Assembly: GCA_937928015.1 (NCBI GenBank)
Contig: CALFXA010000254.1
Location: 1 to 17,743, forward strand
DNA length: 17,743 bases
DNA from: an uncultured Anaerolineales bacterium
GTDB lineage: Bacteria > Chloroflexota > Anaerolineae > Anaerolineales > Villigracilaceae
Reading direction: 5' to 3'
Under the pieces are notes generated by a model. It did not search any database. It was not told the DNA's origin and worked only from the letters and a program-made list of their open reading frames with translations. Shown here piece after piece: positions 8,399 through 15,913 of the stretch (positions within the stretch are counted from its first letter, which is position 1; every line of letters starts with the position of its first letter). Made by a program: the position numbers and the translations under genes.

Positions 8399-8449
8399 CA
8401 TAACCTACTGGATATCAAGGTGTCGGTCAAAGTGTTGATGGAAAGATAG
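8399..8449 (+). pseudogene. hsdS 3'-end remnant A2
   Basis: The frame ending at TAG 8447-8449 encodes HNLLDIKVSVKVLMER, which aligns without gaps to the end of the resident HsdS (QDLLSGRVSVKGLVEVS). The bases GTGTCGGTCAA at 8420-8430 are identical to the hsdS end. About 31 of the 45 bases ending in this block match. It has no start codon and is best read as a fragment of hsdS left behind downstream of the 83-aa gene. Confidence 0.65.
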
Positions 8450-8469
8450 TAATCAGGAGAAAAGTCAGT

Positions 8470-8994
8470 ATGTCTTTTCCAATTTGGACATTGATCGCTG
8501 TTGTCTCTGCAATTATTGTCAACATTGTCATAAACCTGCTTGCGAACCGTGTTGATAAATTTTTCGGAGAAAATCACCGAATCAAGAAAATGACGGGCAA
8601 GCAGCAATTTGCTTTCTTACTTGTTATGTGTTTGGTTTTCTCAATTCCGACATTCTACGCGTTACTCAATGATTATCCCGCCGTGGATTTTGAATTGTTT
8701 TTCAATACTGCAAAGTTGAAAGTACCAGAAGGCGACTCTAGGAGCGCATTCGCTGGTGATATTGTGATTACAGTTCAATATATCGAGTGCTCGTATAATC
8801 TAAGCCGTCCTGTGCAAATGACACCCGCCGATTTTTCAATTGGTTCGCCTGGTTACGACAATGTGCAGGTTACTGAAGCGGCGGTAGGTTATTCTGTAAT
8901 CTATCAAGGAAACTCTACTTATGAAGTCCGATATCTAAATGCGCTGGATAAATGTTTAGAGGCGGAATTTCAAGTTACTAAACTAGTTAAATAG
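8470..8994 (+). CDS. Two-helix membrane protein of unknown function
   Basis: This 174-aa protein is not recognised. It has two hydrophobic helices, residues ~4-25 and ~47-66, separated by a basic loop. A ~105-residue C-terminal domain follows, rich in beta-prone segments (GDIVITVQYIECSYNL, YEVRYLNALDKC) and containing two cysteines. With two transmembrane helices, the C-terminal domain should be on the same side as the N-terminus. A good Shine-Dalgarno (AGGAGAAA, 8455-8462) precedes ATG 8470. It sits between hsdS remnant A2 and the GmrSD-like gene. Small membrane proteins in defence operons often act as effectors that disturb the membrane, but nothing here proves that role. Confidence 0.8.
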   Translation: MSFPIWTLIAVVSAIIVNIVINLLANRVDKFFGENHRIKKMTGKQQFAFLLVMCLVFSIPTFYALLNDYPAVDFELFFNTAKLKVPEGDSRSAFAGDIVITVQYIECSYNLSRPVQMTPADFSIGSPGYDNVQVTEAAVGYSVIYQGNSTYEVRYLNALDKCLEAEFQVTKLVK

Positions 8995-9031
8995 ATTTTT
9001 CCTGAAACGAAACAGCAAAGAGGAGAACATC

Positions 9032-10780
9032 ATGCCAAACAAAATCGACAGCGACAAAATTTTTATCAACAAAGCCTTTGAGTGGTGGTATCGCGTGCCT
9101 GATTACCAACGTCCCTATGTGTGGGGCAGTGATCAGGTCACTGATCTGTTGGATGATGTTACCGAGTGGATGAGCATTCGCCCTGAGAGCGAATATTTTC
9201 TCGGCTCCATTGTTTTACAGGAACGCCGTGATAATGGTATTACTGAATTTGACTTATTGGATGGGCAACAACGGCTCAGTACCTGCTTGATGATCTACGC
9301 CGTAGGGCGAGACTTGGCAACCGACAAAAGACTGGAAGACCACTGCCGCGAGGCGGTTTTTCAGCAGGACGATCCGTACGCTAATATTCCCGAGCGTATT
9401 CGTATCATTTACGATATTCGTGATGAAGTTCGGGACTTTGTCAACGAATTTATCAAACCAAACGGTGGAACAAATAACGAAGAAAAACTCACAGAGATCA
9501 AGGAAAAATCTCCCGACATTTCTGTGCAGAATATGGCGAATGCCATTCTTGAAATCCGCAAATTTTTCAAAGAAGAAGACGCTCCCAAAGTGGAGAATTT
9601 TTTCAAATTCTTTGGCAACAAGGTGTTGATGGTTTATGTGTCTTCACCCGATCTTGATGATGCATTCCGTATGTTCACGGTTTTGAATGACCGCGGCATG
9701 AAGTTGCGCGGCAGTGACATTTTGAAAACGTCCAACCTGCGGCAATTGCGGGAAGATAAAGCCAGCGATGAAGTTGTCCGCAAGTGGGCGCAAAAATGGG
9801 AAGAGTGGGAGGGCGAACTCGGTGATGGATTTGACGTATTCTTGTCTCAAATCCGCGCAGTGTTGGTCAAAGACAAGGCGCGGCTCAGTCTCTTACAGGA
9901 ATTTGACGAAAACATTTATGCTCCGCGCAGTTTTGACCGAAAGACGAAAACATATACCAAACGTGATCCGCTATTGAAACGCGGTTTGGATACTTTCAAT
10001 TTCATCAGCCGTTATTACAGTCATTACCAAAAAATCTTCGGGCGCAATAATTATCACCTGAACAATTCCTGGCAATTCGATAACCTAATCACCCTATTGC
10101 AGGACGCTAGCCTTGCAGATTTCTGGCTGCCGCCCTTACTGCGTTATTATGACGTATTCGGCGAAAAGCAAATTCTGGAATTTCTCAAGAAACTCGAAGC
10201 AAAATTCTGCGGTGATTGGGTTGCCTCCGAGACGCCCACCGACCGTATCAGCGCCATGAATAAAATCACGGCGGCAATTGATGAAGTCAACAAAGTTGAA
10301 AAGGTAAGTCAGGAAGAGAAAATCGCTCAATTGCTTGCAAAAGACGTTTTTAAGTTCAAATTTGACGCCTTCAAGAAAAACCTTGAAGAAGGCGAAGTGT
10401 ATAAACGCAGGTATGCCCGTTACCTGCTCTTCAAACTGGACGCGCTGTACGCCAGCGCAGATACCCTTCTGCAAGTACCTGCCAATATGTCGGTGGAGCA
10501 TGTCCTACCGCAAAATCCCAAAGATGACAGTCAGTGGTGTAAGGATTTCACAAGCGCGGAACGCGAGACGTGGACAAATCGTGTTAGCAACCTGGTTTTG
10601 ATCAGTCGCCGTAAAAATAGTTCTCAAGGTCGTTCCGATTACAGCGAGAAAAAAGAAAAATATTTCAAGAACAATGTGGAAACCTTCCCGAACTCCGTCC
10701 GTGTGATGCAGAAGAAAAAATGGGATTTGGAAGCTCTTCAGAATCATCACAAAGAAGTAGTTGACAAACTTTGCGCTTAA
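9032..10780 (+). CDS. GmrSD-like DUF262/DUF1524 nuclease
   Basis: This 582-aa protein joins an N-terminal DUF262 domain to a C-terminal DUF1524 HNH-type domain, the layout of the type IV restriction enzyme GmrSD and relatives. DUF262 motifs are YQRPYVW at 25-31, FLGSIVL near 62 and DGQQR at 77-81, the ParB-like NTP-binding/hydrolysis signature. FTVLNDRGMKLRGSDILK is also typical. The DUF1524 motif is VEHVLPQNP with His490, followed by the segment SNLVLISRRKNSSQGRSDY (Asn520). In this family these domains cut modified phage DNA in an NTP-dependent way. Start ATG 9032 has AGAGGAGAA just upstream. It is placed between the membrane protein and hsdR with a 17-nt gap to hsdR, so it is part of the same operon. 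Its substrate here is unknown. Confidence 0.9.
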   Translation: MPNKIDSDKIFINKAFEWWYRVPDYQRPYVWGSDQVTDLLDDVTEWMSIRPESEYFLGSIVLQERRDNGITEFDLLDGQQRLSTCLMIYAVGRDLATDKRLEDHCREAVFQQDDPYANIPERIRIIYDIRDEVRDFVNEFIKPNGGTNNEEKLTEIKEKSPDISVQNMANAILEIRKFFKEEDAPKVENFFKFFGNKVLMVYVSSPDLDDAFRMFTVLNDRGMKLRGSDILKTSNLRQLREDKASDEVVRKWAQKWEEWEGELGDGFDVFLSQIRAVLVKDKARLSLLQEFDENIYAPRSFDRKTKTYTKRDPLLKRGLDTFNFISRYYSHYQKIFGRNNYHLNNSWQFDNLITLLQDASLADFWLPPLLRYYDVFGEKQILEFLKKLEAKFCGDWVASETPTDRISAMNKITAAIDEVNKVEKVSQEEKIAQLLAKDVFKFKFDAFKKNLEEGEVYKRRYARYLLFKLDALYASADTLLQVPANMSVEHVLPQNPKDDSQWCKDFTSAERETWTNRVSNLVLISRRKNSSQGRSDYSEKKEKYFKNNVETFPNSVRVMQKKKWDLEALQNHHKEVVDKLCA

Positions 10781-10797
10781 TCCCAACGAGGTGGGTT

Positions 10798-13700
10798 ATG
10801 AATCTTTCCAATGACAAAAAGAATGAAGCGCTGCGGCTTGACGAGAAAACCAACGTCGAAGAACCGTTGCTGGAGCAACTCGAAACACAAGGCTGGCAGG
10901 TCATTCGGCTCAAGCAGGCGCAGCAGCCGAGTGAGTCCTTTCGGCAGGATTTCAGGCAGGTGGTCTTAATCCCCAAGTTGGAAGAAGCCCTGCGCAAAAT
11001 CAACCCGTTTTTGGAAGAGGATCAAGTCGCTGAGTGTGTTCAGCGTATTACAACTTTTCAGCAAAGTACGCTAATCGAAAACAACCAGAAGGTTCTGCGC
11101 CTACTGTTGGAAAATACGTCTGTGGCTGAAAACCGCAAGACGGGGGAAAAGAGTCCCACCGTCCGCTATGTGGATTTCAGCGAGGCAAGCTTTAAGAACA
11201 ATTCCTTTATCGCCATCTCACAGTTCAAAGTCCGCGTGTTGGGGACGGAAAATCACATCGTTCCTGACGTCACCCTGTTCCTGAATGGCTTGCCCATCGC
11301 GGTCATCGAAGCCAAGTCCAGCAAGGTCAAGGAGCCGATTGCCGAAGCCATCGACCAACTCATGCGCTACAGTGAACAGCGCGGCATGAGCGGCGAAGGC
11401 AACCGCGAGTTGTTCTACTACAACCAGTTTCTGGTCGCCATCTGCCGCACGCAGGCCAAGTTCGGCACTATCACCACGCATATCGAAAAACATTGGTTCC
11501 GCTGGACTGACCCGTATCCGATAACGCTGGATCAACTGCCCAGCGAAGGCACATCTCCCAACGATCAACAACGCCTCACGGCTGGGATGATGACTCCGCG
11601 CCATTTATTGGACTTGATTCAATCCTTTACCATCTTTGGAGAGGATGATAAAGGTAGAACCATCAAGGTCGTGGCACGTTATCAACAAGTCCGTGCCGTA
11701 AAAAAATCCATCAAACGTCTGATGGAAGGCCAGAACAAGGCAGAACGTTCAGGGATCATCTGGCACACACAAGGCTCAGGCAAGTCCCTGACGATGATGT
11801 TCATGGTGCGCGTCATGCGCAACCTGCCCTATTTCAATGACTGGAAGGTGGTATTTGTCACCGACCGCACGCAACTCGAGGATCAGCTCAGCGGCACAGG
11901 CAAGGCAATCGGTCAAACCGTAAAAGTGGCGGAGTGGATCAATCCCAATCCGCAGCGCCCGAACAAGAGTCTGAAAGAGTTGCTTTCTACCGATACGCCT
12001 GACATTGTCATGGCAATGATCCAAAAATTTCAGGAAGCCGACCTGCGCGAGATTTTCCCCGTCCTTAATGATAGCTCGCACATTTTGGTAATGATCGATG
12101 AAGCGCACCGCGGTCAATACAAACTGCTCGGCGCAAATCTCGAAAGATCCCTTCCCAACGCTGCGCGGATTGCCTACACAGGCACGCCAATCGACAAGAC
12201 CGAGGCAACCTTTGGCGAGTACATCGACAAGTACACCATGAAGCAATCCATCGAGGATGGCACCACGCTGGTCATTGTGTACGAAGGCCGCACCCATAAG
12301 GCGGAAATCTCCGATAAAAAAGCGATGGACGCCCGTTTCGAGGATGTGTTCAGCGAATACAATCTGGGTGAACGTCTGCAGATCCTTGGCTACGGAACGC
12401 GCGATGCTTATCTCGAAGCAGATCCCGTGATTGCGGCTAAAGCCAAGGATATGCTCTGGCATTATGTCAACGAAGTCTTCCCCAATGGCTTCAAGGCGCA
12501 GGTGGTTGCCACGTCCCGCGAGGCGGCGGTCAGGTACAAGAAGCATCTCGATATTGCCTTGCAGGAAATTGCCACTGAACTGGAAGCGAGTAATCCCAAC
12601 GGAATCAACGTGGAGTTGTTTAAGTCCATAGAAACGGCGGTGGTCATTTCAGGCGACCGAAATGACGGTACTGGTGTAAAGAAATTTACCAACGAAACCT
12701 ATCACAAGGACAGTATTCGCCGCTTCAAACTGCCCCTCGATGCCGAAGAAACCGAGGGTGATCAAACGGTCAACGGAAAGGTGGGCATTATCGTGGTCAA
12801 CAACATGCTGTTGACGGGCTTCGATGCGCCTATCGAGCAGGTGCTGTATCTCGATCGTGTCATCACCGATCATAACCTGCTTCAAGCCATTGCGCGCGTC
12901 AACCGCGTGAGCAACGACAGCAAGGATAAAGGCTTTGTAGTGGATTATGTGGGCGTTGGCAACGACCTGAAGAAAGCGCTCGACTCCTACGCCGAACGCG
13001 AGCAACAGGAAATTCTTGACTCGATCAGTGACCCCACCGAGCAGATCAACGCGCTGATACAGGCGCACAGGGAGATCGTTGAATTTTTGAAAAGTCACGG
13101 TCTAACCGATATCACCGACTCTGACGCATTCTTTGATTTGTTCTACGATGAAGAAATCCGCTTTGAGTACATCCTGCTCTTCCAAAAACTAACCCGCGCC
13201 TTTAACAACGTCATGCCGCGCAAGGAAGCGCTGGAGATGTGGCTGGATTATCTCAACTTCTCGGCGGTCAACGAACTGGCATACCGCCACCTGAAAGACT
13301 CGCGCATTAGCATGAGGGGTATTCCGCCCAAACTGCGCGTCATTGCCGATGAATTCCTGGTCTCCAAGGGCATTGAGCAAAAGGTCGAGCCGATCTCCAT
13401 CATCAACCCTGAATTTGAGCAAGGAATCAGCAAACGCAAACGCGACAAAACCAAAGCTGCCGAAGTCGAGCACGCCATCCGTCACTTCATTGAGATGAAC
13501 ATCGGTGAAGACCCCGAACTCTTTGCATCTTTTGCAAAAGAACTTGAGAGAATTCTTGAAGCATTTGCAGAAAACTGGAAGAAGATTTATGAGGAACTCG
13601 AAAAACTTCGCAAGAAAATGGCTGAAAGCGAAAAACAATATGCTTATGGGCTTGACCGAAGGAAGCAATTACCCATTTTCAATCTCTTGCGAGCTGAATT

Positions 13701-13965
13701 GTTCGATAATCGTGAGTTGAATGAGGATGAAATCGCTTTGAATGTAGATTTGACTCAGCATTTGTTCAATACCATCGAGACTGAAATGCACTTTAAAGGT
13801 TTCTGGAATTCCAAGGCAGCTCAAAATCGCCTGGTAGCAGATATGCAAGCCATGCTACTTTCAGAGCATTTCAAGGAGCTGCCTAACATGTTCACAAAAT
13901 ACAAGCAGATCATTTCCAGGATAATGGAATGGGCGCGTGAAAATCAGGGTGCATTCGATCAGTGA
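10798..13965 (+). CDS. hsdR: Type I R-M restriction subunit HsdR
   Basis: This is the motor and nuclease subunit that translocates DNA with ATP and cuts it when HsdS meets an unmethylated site, 1055 aa. The N-terminal PD-(D/E)xK nuclease has D157 and E171-A-K173. The helicase part has Walker A QGSGKS (325-330), DEAH (434-437), AYTGTP, and the later motifs LLTGFDAPIEQVLYLDR and QAIARVNR. The C-terminal ~250 residues are helical, with a likely coiled coil near 910-960. Start ATG 10798 is preferred over an in-frame TTG at 10771, which lies inside the preceding gene; GAGGTGG (10788-10794) is the ribosome binding site. The last ~150 codons are more AT-rich than the rest. The stop overlaps a possible GTG start of the next gene (GTGA). 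Confidence 0.96.
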   Translation: MNLSNDKKNEALRLDEKTNVEEPLLEQLETQGWQVIRLKQAQQPSESFRQDFRQVVLIPKLEEALRKINPFLEEDQVAECVQRITTFQQSTLIENNQKVLRLLLENTSVAENRKTGEKSPTVRYVDFSEASFKNNSFIAISQFKVRVLGTENHIVPDVTLFLNGLPIAVIEAKSSKVKEPIAEAIDQLMRYSEQRGMSGEGNRELFYYNQFLVAICRTQAKFGTITTHIEKHWFRWTDPYPITLDQLPSEGTSPNDQQRLTAGMMTPRHLLDLIQSFTIFGEDDKGRTIKVVARYQQVRAVKKSIKRLMEGQNKAERSGIIWHTQGSGKSLTMMFMVRVMRNLPYFNDWKVVFVTDRTQLEDQLSGTGKAIGQTVKVAEWINPNPQRPNKSLKELLSTDTPDIVMAMIQKFQEADLREIFPVLNDSSHILVMIDEAHRGQYKLLGANLERSLPNAARIAYTGTPIDKTEATFGEYIDKYTMKQSIEDGTTLVIVYEGRTHKAEISDKKAMDARFEDVFSEYNLGERLQILGYGTRDAYLEADPVIAAKAKDMLWHYVNEVFPNGFKAQVVATSREAAVRYKKHLDIALQEIATELEASNPNGINVELFKSIETAVVISGDRNDGTGVKKFTNETYHKDSIRRFKLPLDAEETEGDQTVNGKVGIIVVNNMLLTGFDAPIEQVLYLDRVITDHNLLQAIARVNRVSNDSKDKGFVVDYVGVGNDLKKALDSYAEREQQEILDSISDPTEQINALIQAHREIVEFLKSHGLTDITDSDAFFDLFYDEEIRFEYILLFQKLTRAFNNVMPRKEALEMWLDYLNFSAVNELAYRHLKDSRISMRGIPPKLRVIADEFLVSKGIEQKVEPISIINPEFEQGISKRKRDKTKAAEVEHAIRHFIEMNIGEDPELFASFAKELERILEAFAENWKKIYEELEKLRKKMAESEKQYAYGLDRRKQLPIFNLLRAELFDNRELNEDEIALNVDLTQHLFNTIETEMHFKGFWNSKAAQNRLVADMQAMLLSEHFKELPNMFTKYKQIISRIMEWARENQGAFDQ

Positions 13966-13967
13966 CC

Positions 13968-14642
13968 ATGAAACAGGATTACCGCGTTGTTTACTCCGAT
14001 CGCAAGACACTCTCCATCATCGTGGAGCGTGACCGTTCACTGCTTGTCCGCGCACCCAAGGGGATGTCCCTTGAAGAAATTGGACAGTTGGTCGATGAAA
14101 AGAAGTTGTGGATTTACGAGAAGATTCGCCACCCGCAAAAGTATCCACCTATGCCCGCGAAAAAGGAATTTGTGACTGGTGAAACGGTTCTGTATCTCGG
14201 GCGAAACTATCGTCTTGAAGTCACTGAGGAAAATATAGAGGGTATTCAATTCGATTCGCGTTTTTACGTGTCCAACCGTCAAAAGGCTCACGTAAGTGAT
14301 CTATTCCAAGTCTGGTATATGGCGCGCGCCCAAGAGAAACTCCTCCCTCGCATTCGTCACTTCGCCGAGACGCTGGGTGTTACTTACAACCGCCTGCTCA
14401 TCTCCAACCTGAGATATCGCTGGGCGTCCTGCACACCCAGGAACAACCTCAACTTCAACTGGCGAATTGTCAAGGCACCAATGTATGTCATCGATTATTT
14501 GATCGTCCATGAACTGGCACACTTGCTGGAGCCCAATCACACCACGAGATTTTGGAATATTATCGCGGTGCAAATCCCTGAGTATGAGAAACCGAAGAAA
14601 TGGTTAAGAGACTATGGGCATCGGTTGGAAGAGGATTTCTAA
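13968..14642 (+). CDS. YgjP-type zinc metallopeptidase
   Basis: This 224-aa protein belongs to the YgjP/DUF45 (SprT-like, M48-type) zinc metallopeptidases. The zinc motif is HELAH (H181, E182, H185), followed by H191 and FW in the stretch HELAHLLEPNHTTRFW. RYRWASCTPRNNLNFNWRI is the other family hallmark. The start is either ATG 13968, 2 nt after hsdR, or GTG 13962, which overlaps the hsdR stop as GTGA. No clear Shine-Dalgarno is present, so translation is probably coupled to hsdR. Genes of this family often sit next to hsdR, and a protein-processing or quality-control role for the R-M complex has been considered. The substrate is not known. Confidence 0.9.
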   Translation: MKQDYRVVYSDRKTLSIIVERDRSLLVRAPKGMSLEEIGQLVDEKKLWIYEKIRHPQKYPPMPAKKEFVTGETVLYLGRNYRLEVTEENIEGIQFDSRFYVSNRQKAHVSDLFQVWYMARAQEKLLPRIRHFAETLGVTYNRLLISNLRYRWASCTPRNNLNFNWRIVKAPMYVIDYLIVHELAHLLEPNHTTRFWNIIAVQIPEYEKPKKWLRDYGHRLEEDF

Positions 14643-14671
14643 AATCTAGGGCAATTTGCCACAGGTGAATT

Positions 14672-15049
14672 ATGAAAACAGAAATTACAATTGAACAATT
14701 TCGAGACGCAATAGGAAAACTTCCATCGGACCCGTCGAAAATCCAACATGGTATTTGGTATAAAACGCAAAAGGAACATTGGCTTGGTTGGCTCAAGGAA
14801 TATCGCGGTCCTGGAGCATACGGACGTAAAGGCGGCAAGAATCATGATGCTGAATTTACCTACAACCACATTGTTGAATACAGGATGTTGCTCTGGGTTA
14901 TTGAAGCTGCTGGTGTTGAAAGGAAATTAGTGAGCCGGGCAAAAGCGGTTGTTGACGACAAAAAATCTCTGTCTTCAAATTCTGCCGCTATCCGTAAAAT
15001 TGTTCCATGGAAAGTCTTGACAACGGCACTCTGGGGGAATGAAGCATGA
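14672..15049 (+). CDS. Unknown 125-aa protein, first of the distal accessory modules
   Basis: I do not recognise this protein. It is 125 aa, soluble, and rich in Trp and Lys in its first half (IWYKTQKEHWLGWLKEYRG, then GAYGRKGG and HDAEFTYNHIVEYRMLLWV). The arrangement looks like a compact alpha-helical domain. AGGTG about 5 nt before ATG 14672 gives an acceptable ribosome binding site. The gap to the metallopeptidase gene is 29 nt, so it is co-transcribed. Its stop TGA overlaps the ATG of hsdS-tail remnant B1 as ATGA. Confidence 0.75.
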   Translation: MKTEITIEQFRDAIGKLPSDPSKIQHGIWYKTQKEHWLGWLKEYRGPGAYGRKGGKNHDAEFTYNHIVEYRMLLWVIEAAGVERKLVSRAKAVVDDKKSLSSNSAAIRKIVPWKVLTTALWGNEA

Positions 15050-15195
15050 ATAATTTGCAGGAGAAGGTCAATGCGCTGCGGAAGTCCTACAAGGGGGTGA
15101 TATTACAGTCCGCAACAGGGGAGGAGTTGCGCCCGCTCTTTGGGCGGACGTTGTTACCATCCGTGCTGGATAGGGCGTTTAAGGGAGAGTTGTGA
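15046..15195 (+). pseudogene. hsdS 3'-end remnant B1 (49-codon open frame)
   Basis: The frame from ATG 15046 to TGA 15193-15195 encodes the distal conserved helix of an HsdS: LQEKVNALRK, then QSATGEEL, then LLPSVLDRAFKGEL. This ending is typical of one HsdS subfamily and differs from the resident HsdS. Two in-frame insertions interrupt the expected sequence: 18 bp at 15085-15102 (SYKGVI) and 15 bp at about 15130-15144 (inside a CGCCC/GGGCG hairpin). Removing both restores the normal helix length. The ATG overlaps the stop of the preceding gene (ATGA). It may still be translated as a small peptide. Confidence 0.85.
15085..15102 (+). repeat. 18-bp insert, copy 1
   Basis: TCCTACAAGGGGGTGATA splits the codons for R-K and L-Q-S-A-T of the hsdS tail B1 without changing the frame. 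The same position in tail B2 carries a near-identical copy. Confidence 0.75.
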
Positions 15196-15225
15196 AAGTC
15201 AAGAAAGATCAAGAGGAGTTTGTAC

Positions 15226-15741
15226 ATGTCTGATAACAGCAAGATACTTGTTAGAAATGCTAGGGAACAGGATATTTCTGCGGTTGCAGAAATCGATGCA
15301 GAGGCTTTTTCACCTTACGGAACCGCTGAAAAGCCTGAAACTTTTCAGCTCCGACTGACGGCATTCCCAGATGGTTTTATTATTCTGGTGGCACATAATG
15401 AAATTGCTGCCTATGGTTGTTCCGAAAAATGGTTGACGGAGCGCGAGCCTGGCTTGGACGAGAATCCCTTAGCAACCCACCAACCTGATGGCAGAATATT
15501 TTGTATTACAGCAATGGCTGTCAAAATAAAATATCGGAAAAGGGGCTATGGTTTACTTGTACTTGATAAACTTATTGAAATTGCTCACCGAGAGGGCTGT
15601 AAGAAAATTCTTTTGGAGACAACGCATGCTCAGGGTTTGTATCAAAAACGAGGTTTCACGACGGTTCAAAATCGCTCTGAACGCGGAATTTCATTAGATG
15701 TTATGTCGCTTGATATAGACTCCTATGGCAGTAAGGCATGA
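15226..15741 (+). CDS. GNAT-family N-acetyltransferase
   Basis: This 171-aa protein has the GNAT acetyltransferase fold, which transfers acetyl from acetyl-CoA to an amine. The N-terminal ILVRNAREQDISAVAEIDAEAF is the first strand and helix. The acetyl-CoA-binding motif A is R104-K-R-G-Y-G109 within YRKRGYGLLVLDKLI. LLETTHAQGLYQKRGF is the typical C-terminal strand and helix before the last strands. ATG 15226 is chosen over the in-frame TTG 15220 because AAGAGGAG (15211-15218) lies 7 nt upstream. The gene is flanked by hsdS-tail remnants B1 and B2, and its stop overlaps the B2 start as ATGA. The substrate is unknown; it could modify a small molecule, a tRNA or a protein. Confidence 0.85.
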   Translation: MSDNSKILVRNAREQDISAVAEIDAEAFSPYGTAEKPETFQLRLTAFPDGFIILVAHNEIAAYGCSEKWLTEREPGLDENPLATHQPDGRIFCITAMAVKIKYRKRGYGLLVLDKLIEIAHREGCKKILLETTHAQGLYQKRGFTTVQNRSERGISLDVMSLDIDSYGSKA

Positions 15742-15779
15742 AAGTGGGATATCTCGATAGCGTCCAAGCGCGGCTGGCG

Positions 15780-15797
15780 TCCCACAAGGAGATGATA
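15780..15797 (+). repeat. 18-bp insert, copy 2
   Basis: TCCCACAAGGAGATGATA is inserted in frame between the codons for RLA and TLRE of tail B2. It encodes SHKEMI. It is the most divergent of the three copies and the only one at this site. Confidence 0.75.
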
Positions 15798-15809
15798 ACG
15801 CTGCGGGAG

Positions 15810-15827
15810 CCCCACAAGGGGGTGATA
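15810..15827 (+). repeat. 18-bp insert, copy 3
   Basis: CCCCACAAGGGGGTGATA is inserted in frame between the codons for LRE and LQSAT of tail B2, the same site as copy 1 in tail B1. It encodes PHKGVI. CCCC-ACAA-GGGG can form a small hairpin. Confidence 0.75.
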
Positions 15828-15913
15828 TTACAGTCCGCTACGAGGGAGGAATTGTCCGCGTTGTTACCGAGTGTTTTAGATAAGGCTTTCAAGGGAGAGC
15901 TATAGGAGGAGAA

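Larger units (their letters stand above)
15738..15905 (+). pseudogene. hsdS 3'-end remnant B2 (55-codon open frame)
   Basis: The frame from ATG 15738 (ATGA overlap with the GNAT stop) to TAG 15903-15905 encodes an HsdS distal helix: VGYLDSVQARLA, TLRE, LQSATREEL and LLPSVLDKAFKGEL. It carries two 18-bp in-frame inserts, at 15780-15797 and 15810-15827. Removing both gives YLDSVQARLATLRELQ, exactly the length expected for the family. The stop codon overlaps the ribosome binding site of the next gene (TAGGAGGAG). The frame is intact, so a peptide may be made. Confidence 0.88.

Noticed and set aside
7026..10780. BREX, DISARM or Dnd system
   Set aside because: The PLD and DUF262 genes recall parts of such systems, but no PglX/PglZ, BrxC, DrmA/B or DndB-E homologue is present. 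HsdM, HsdS and HsdR define a type I R-M core.
15780..15827. Possible CRISPR repeats (18-bp units 30 bp apart)
   Set aside because: There are only two units here, they are in frame within an hsdS tail, the interval is hsdS sequence and not a spacer, and no cas gene is present.
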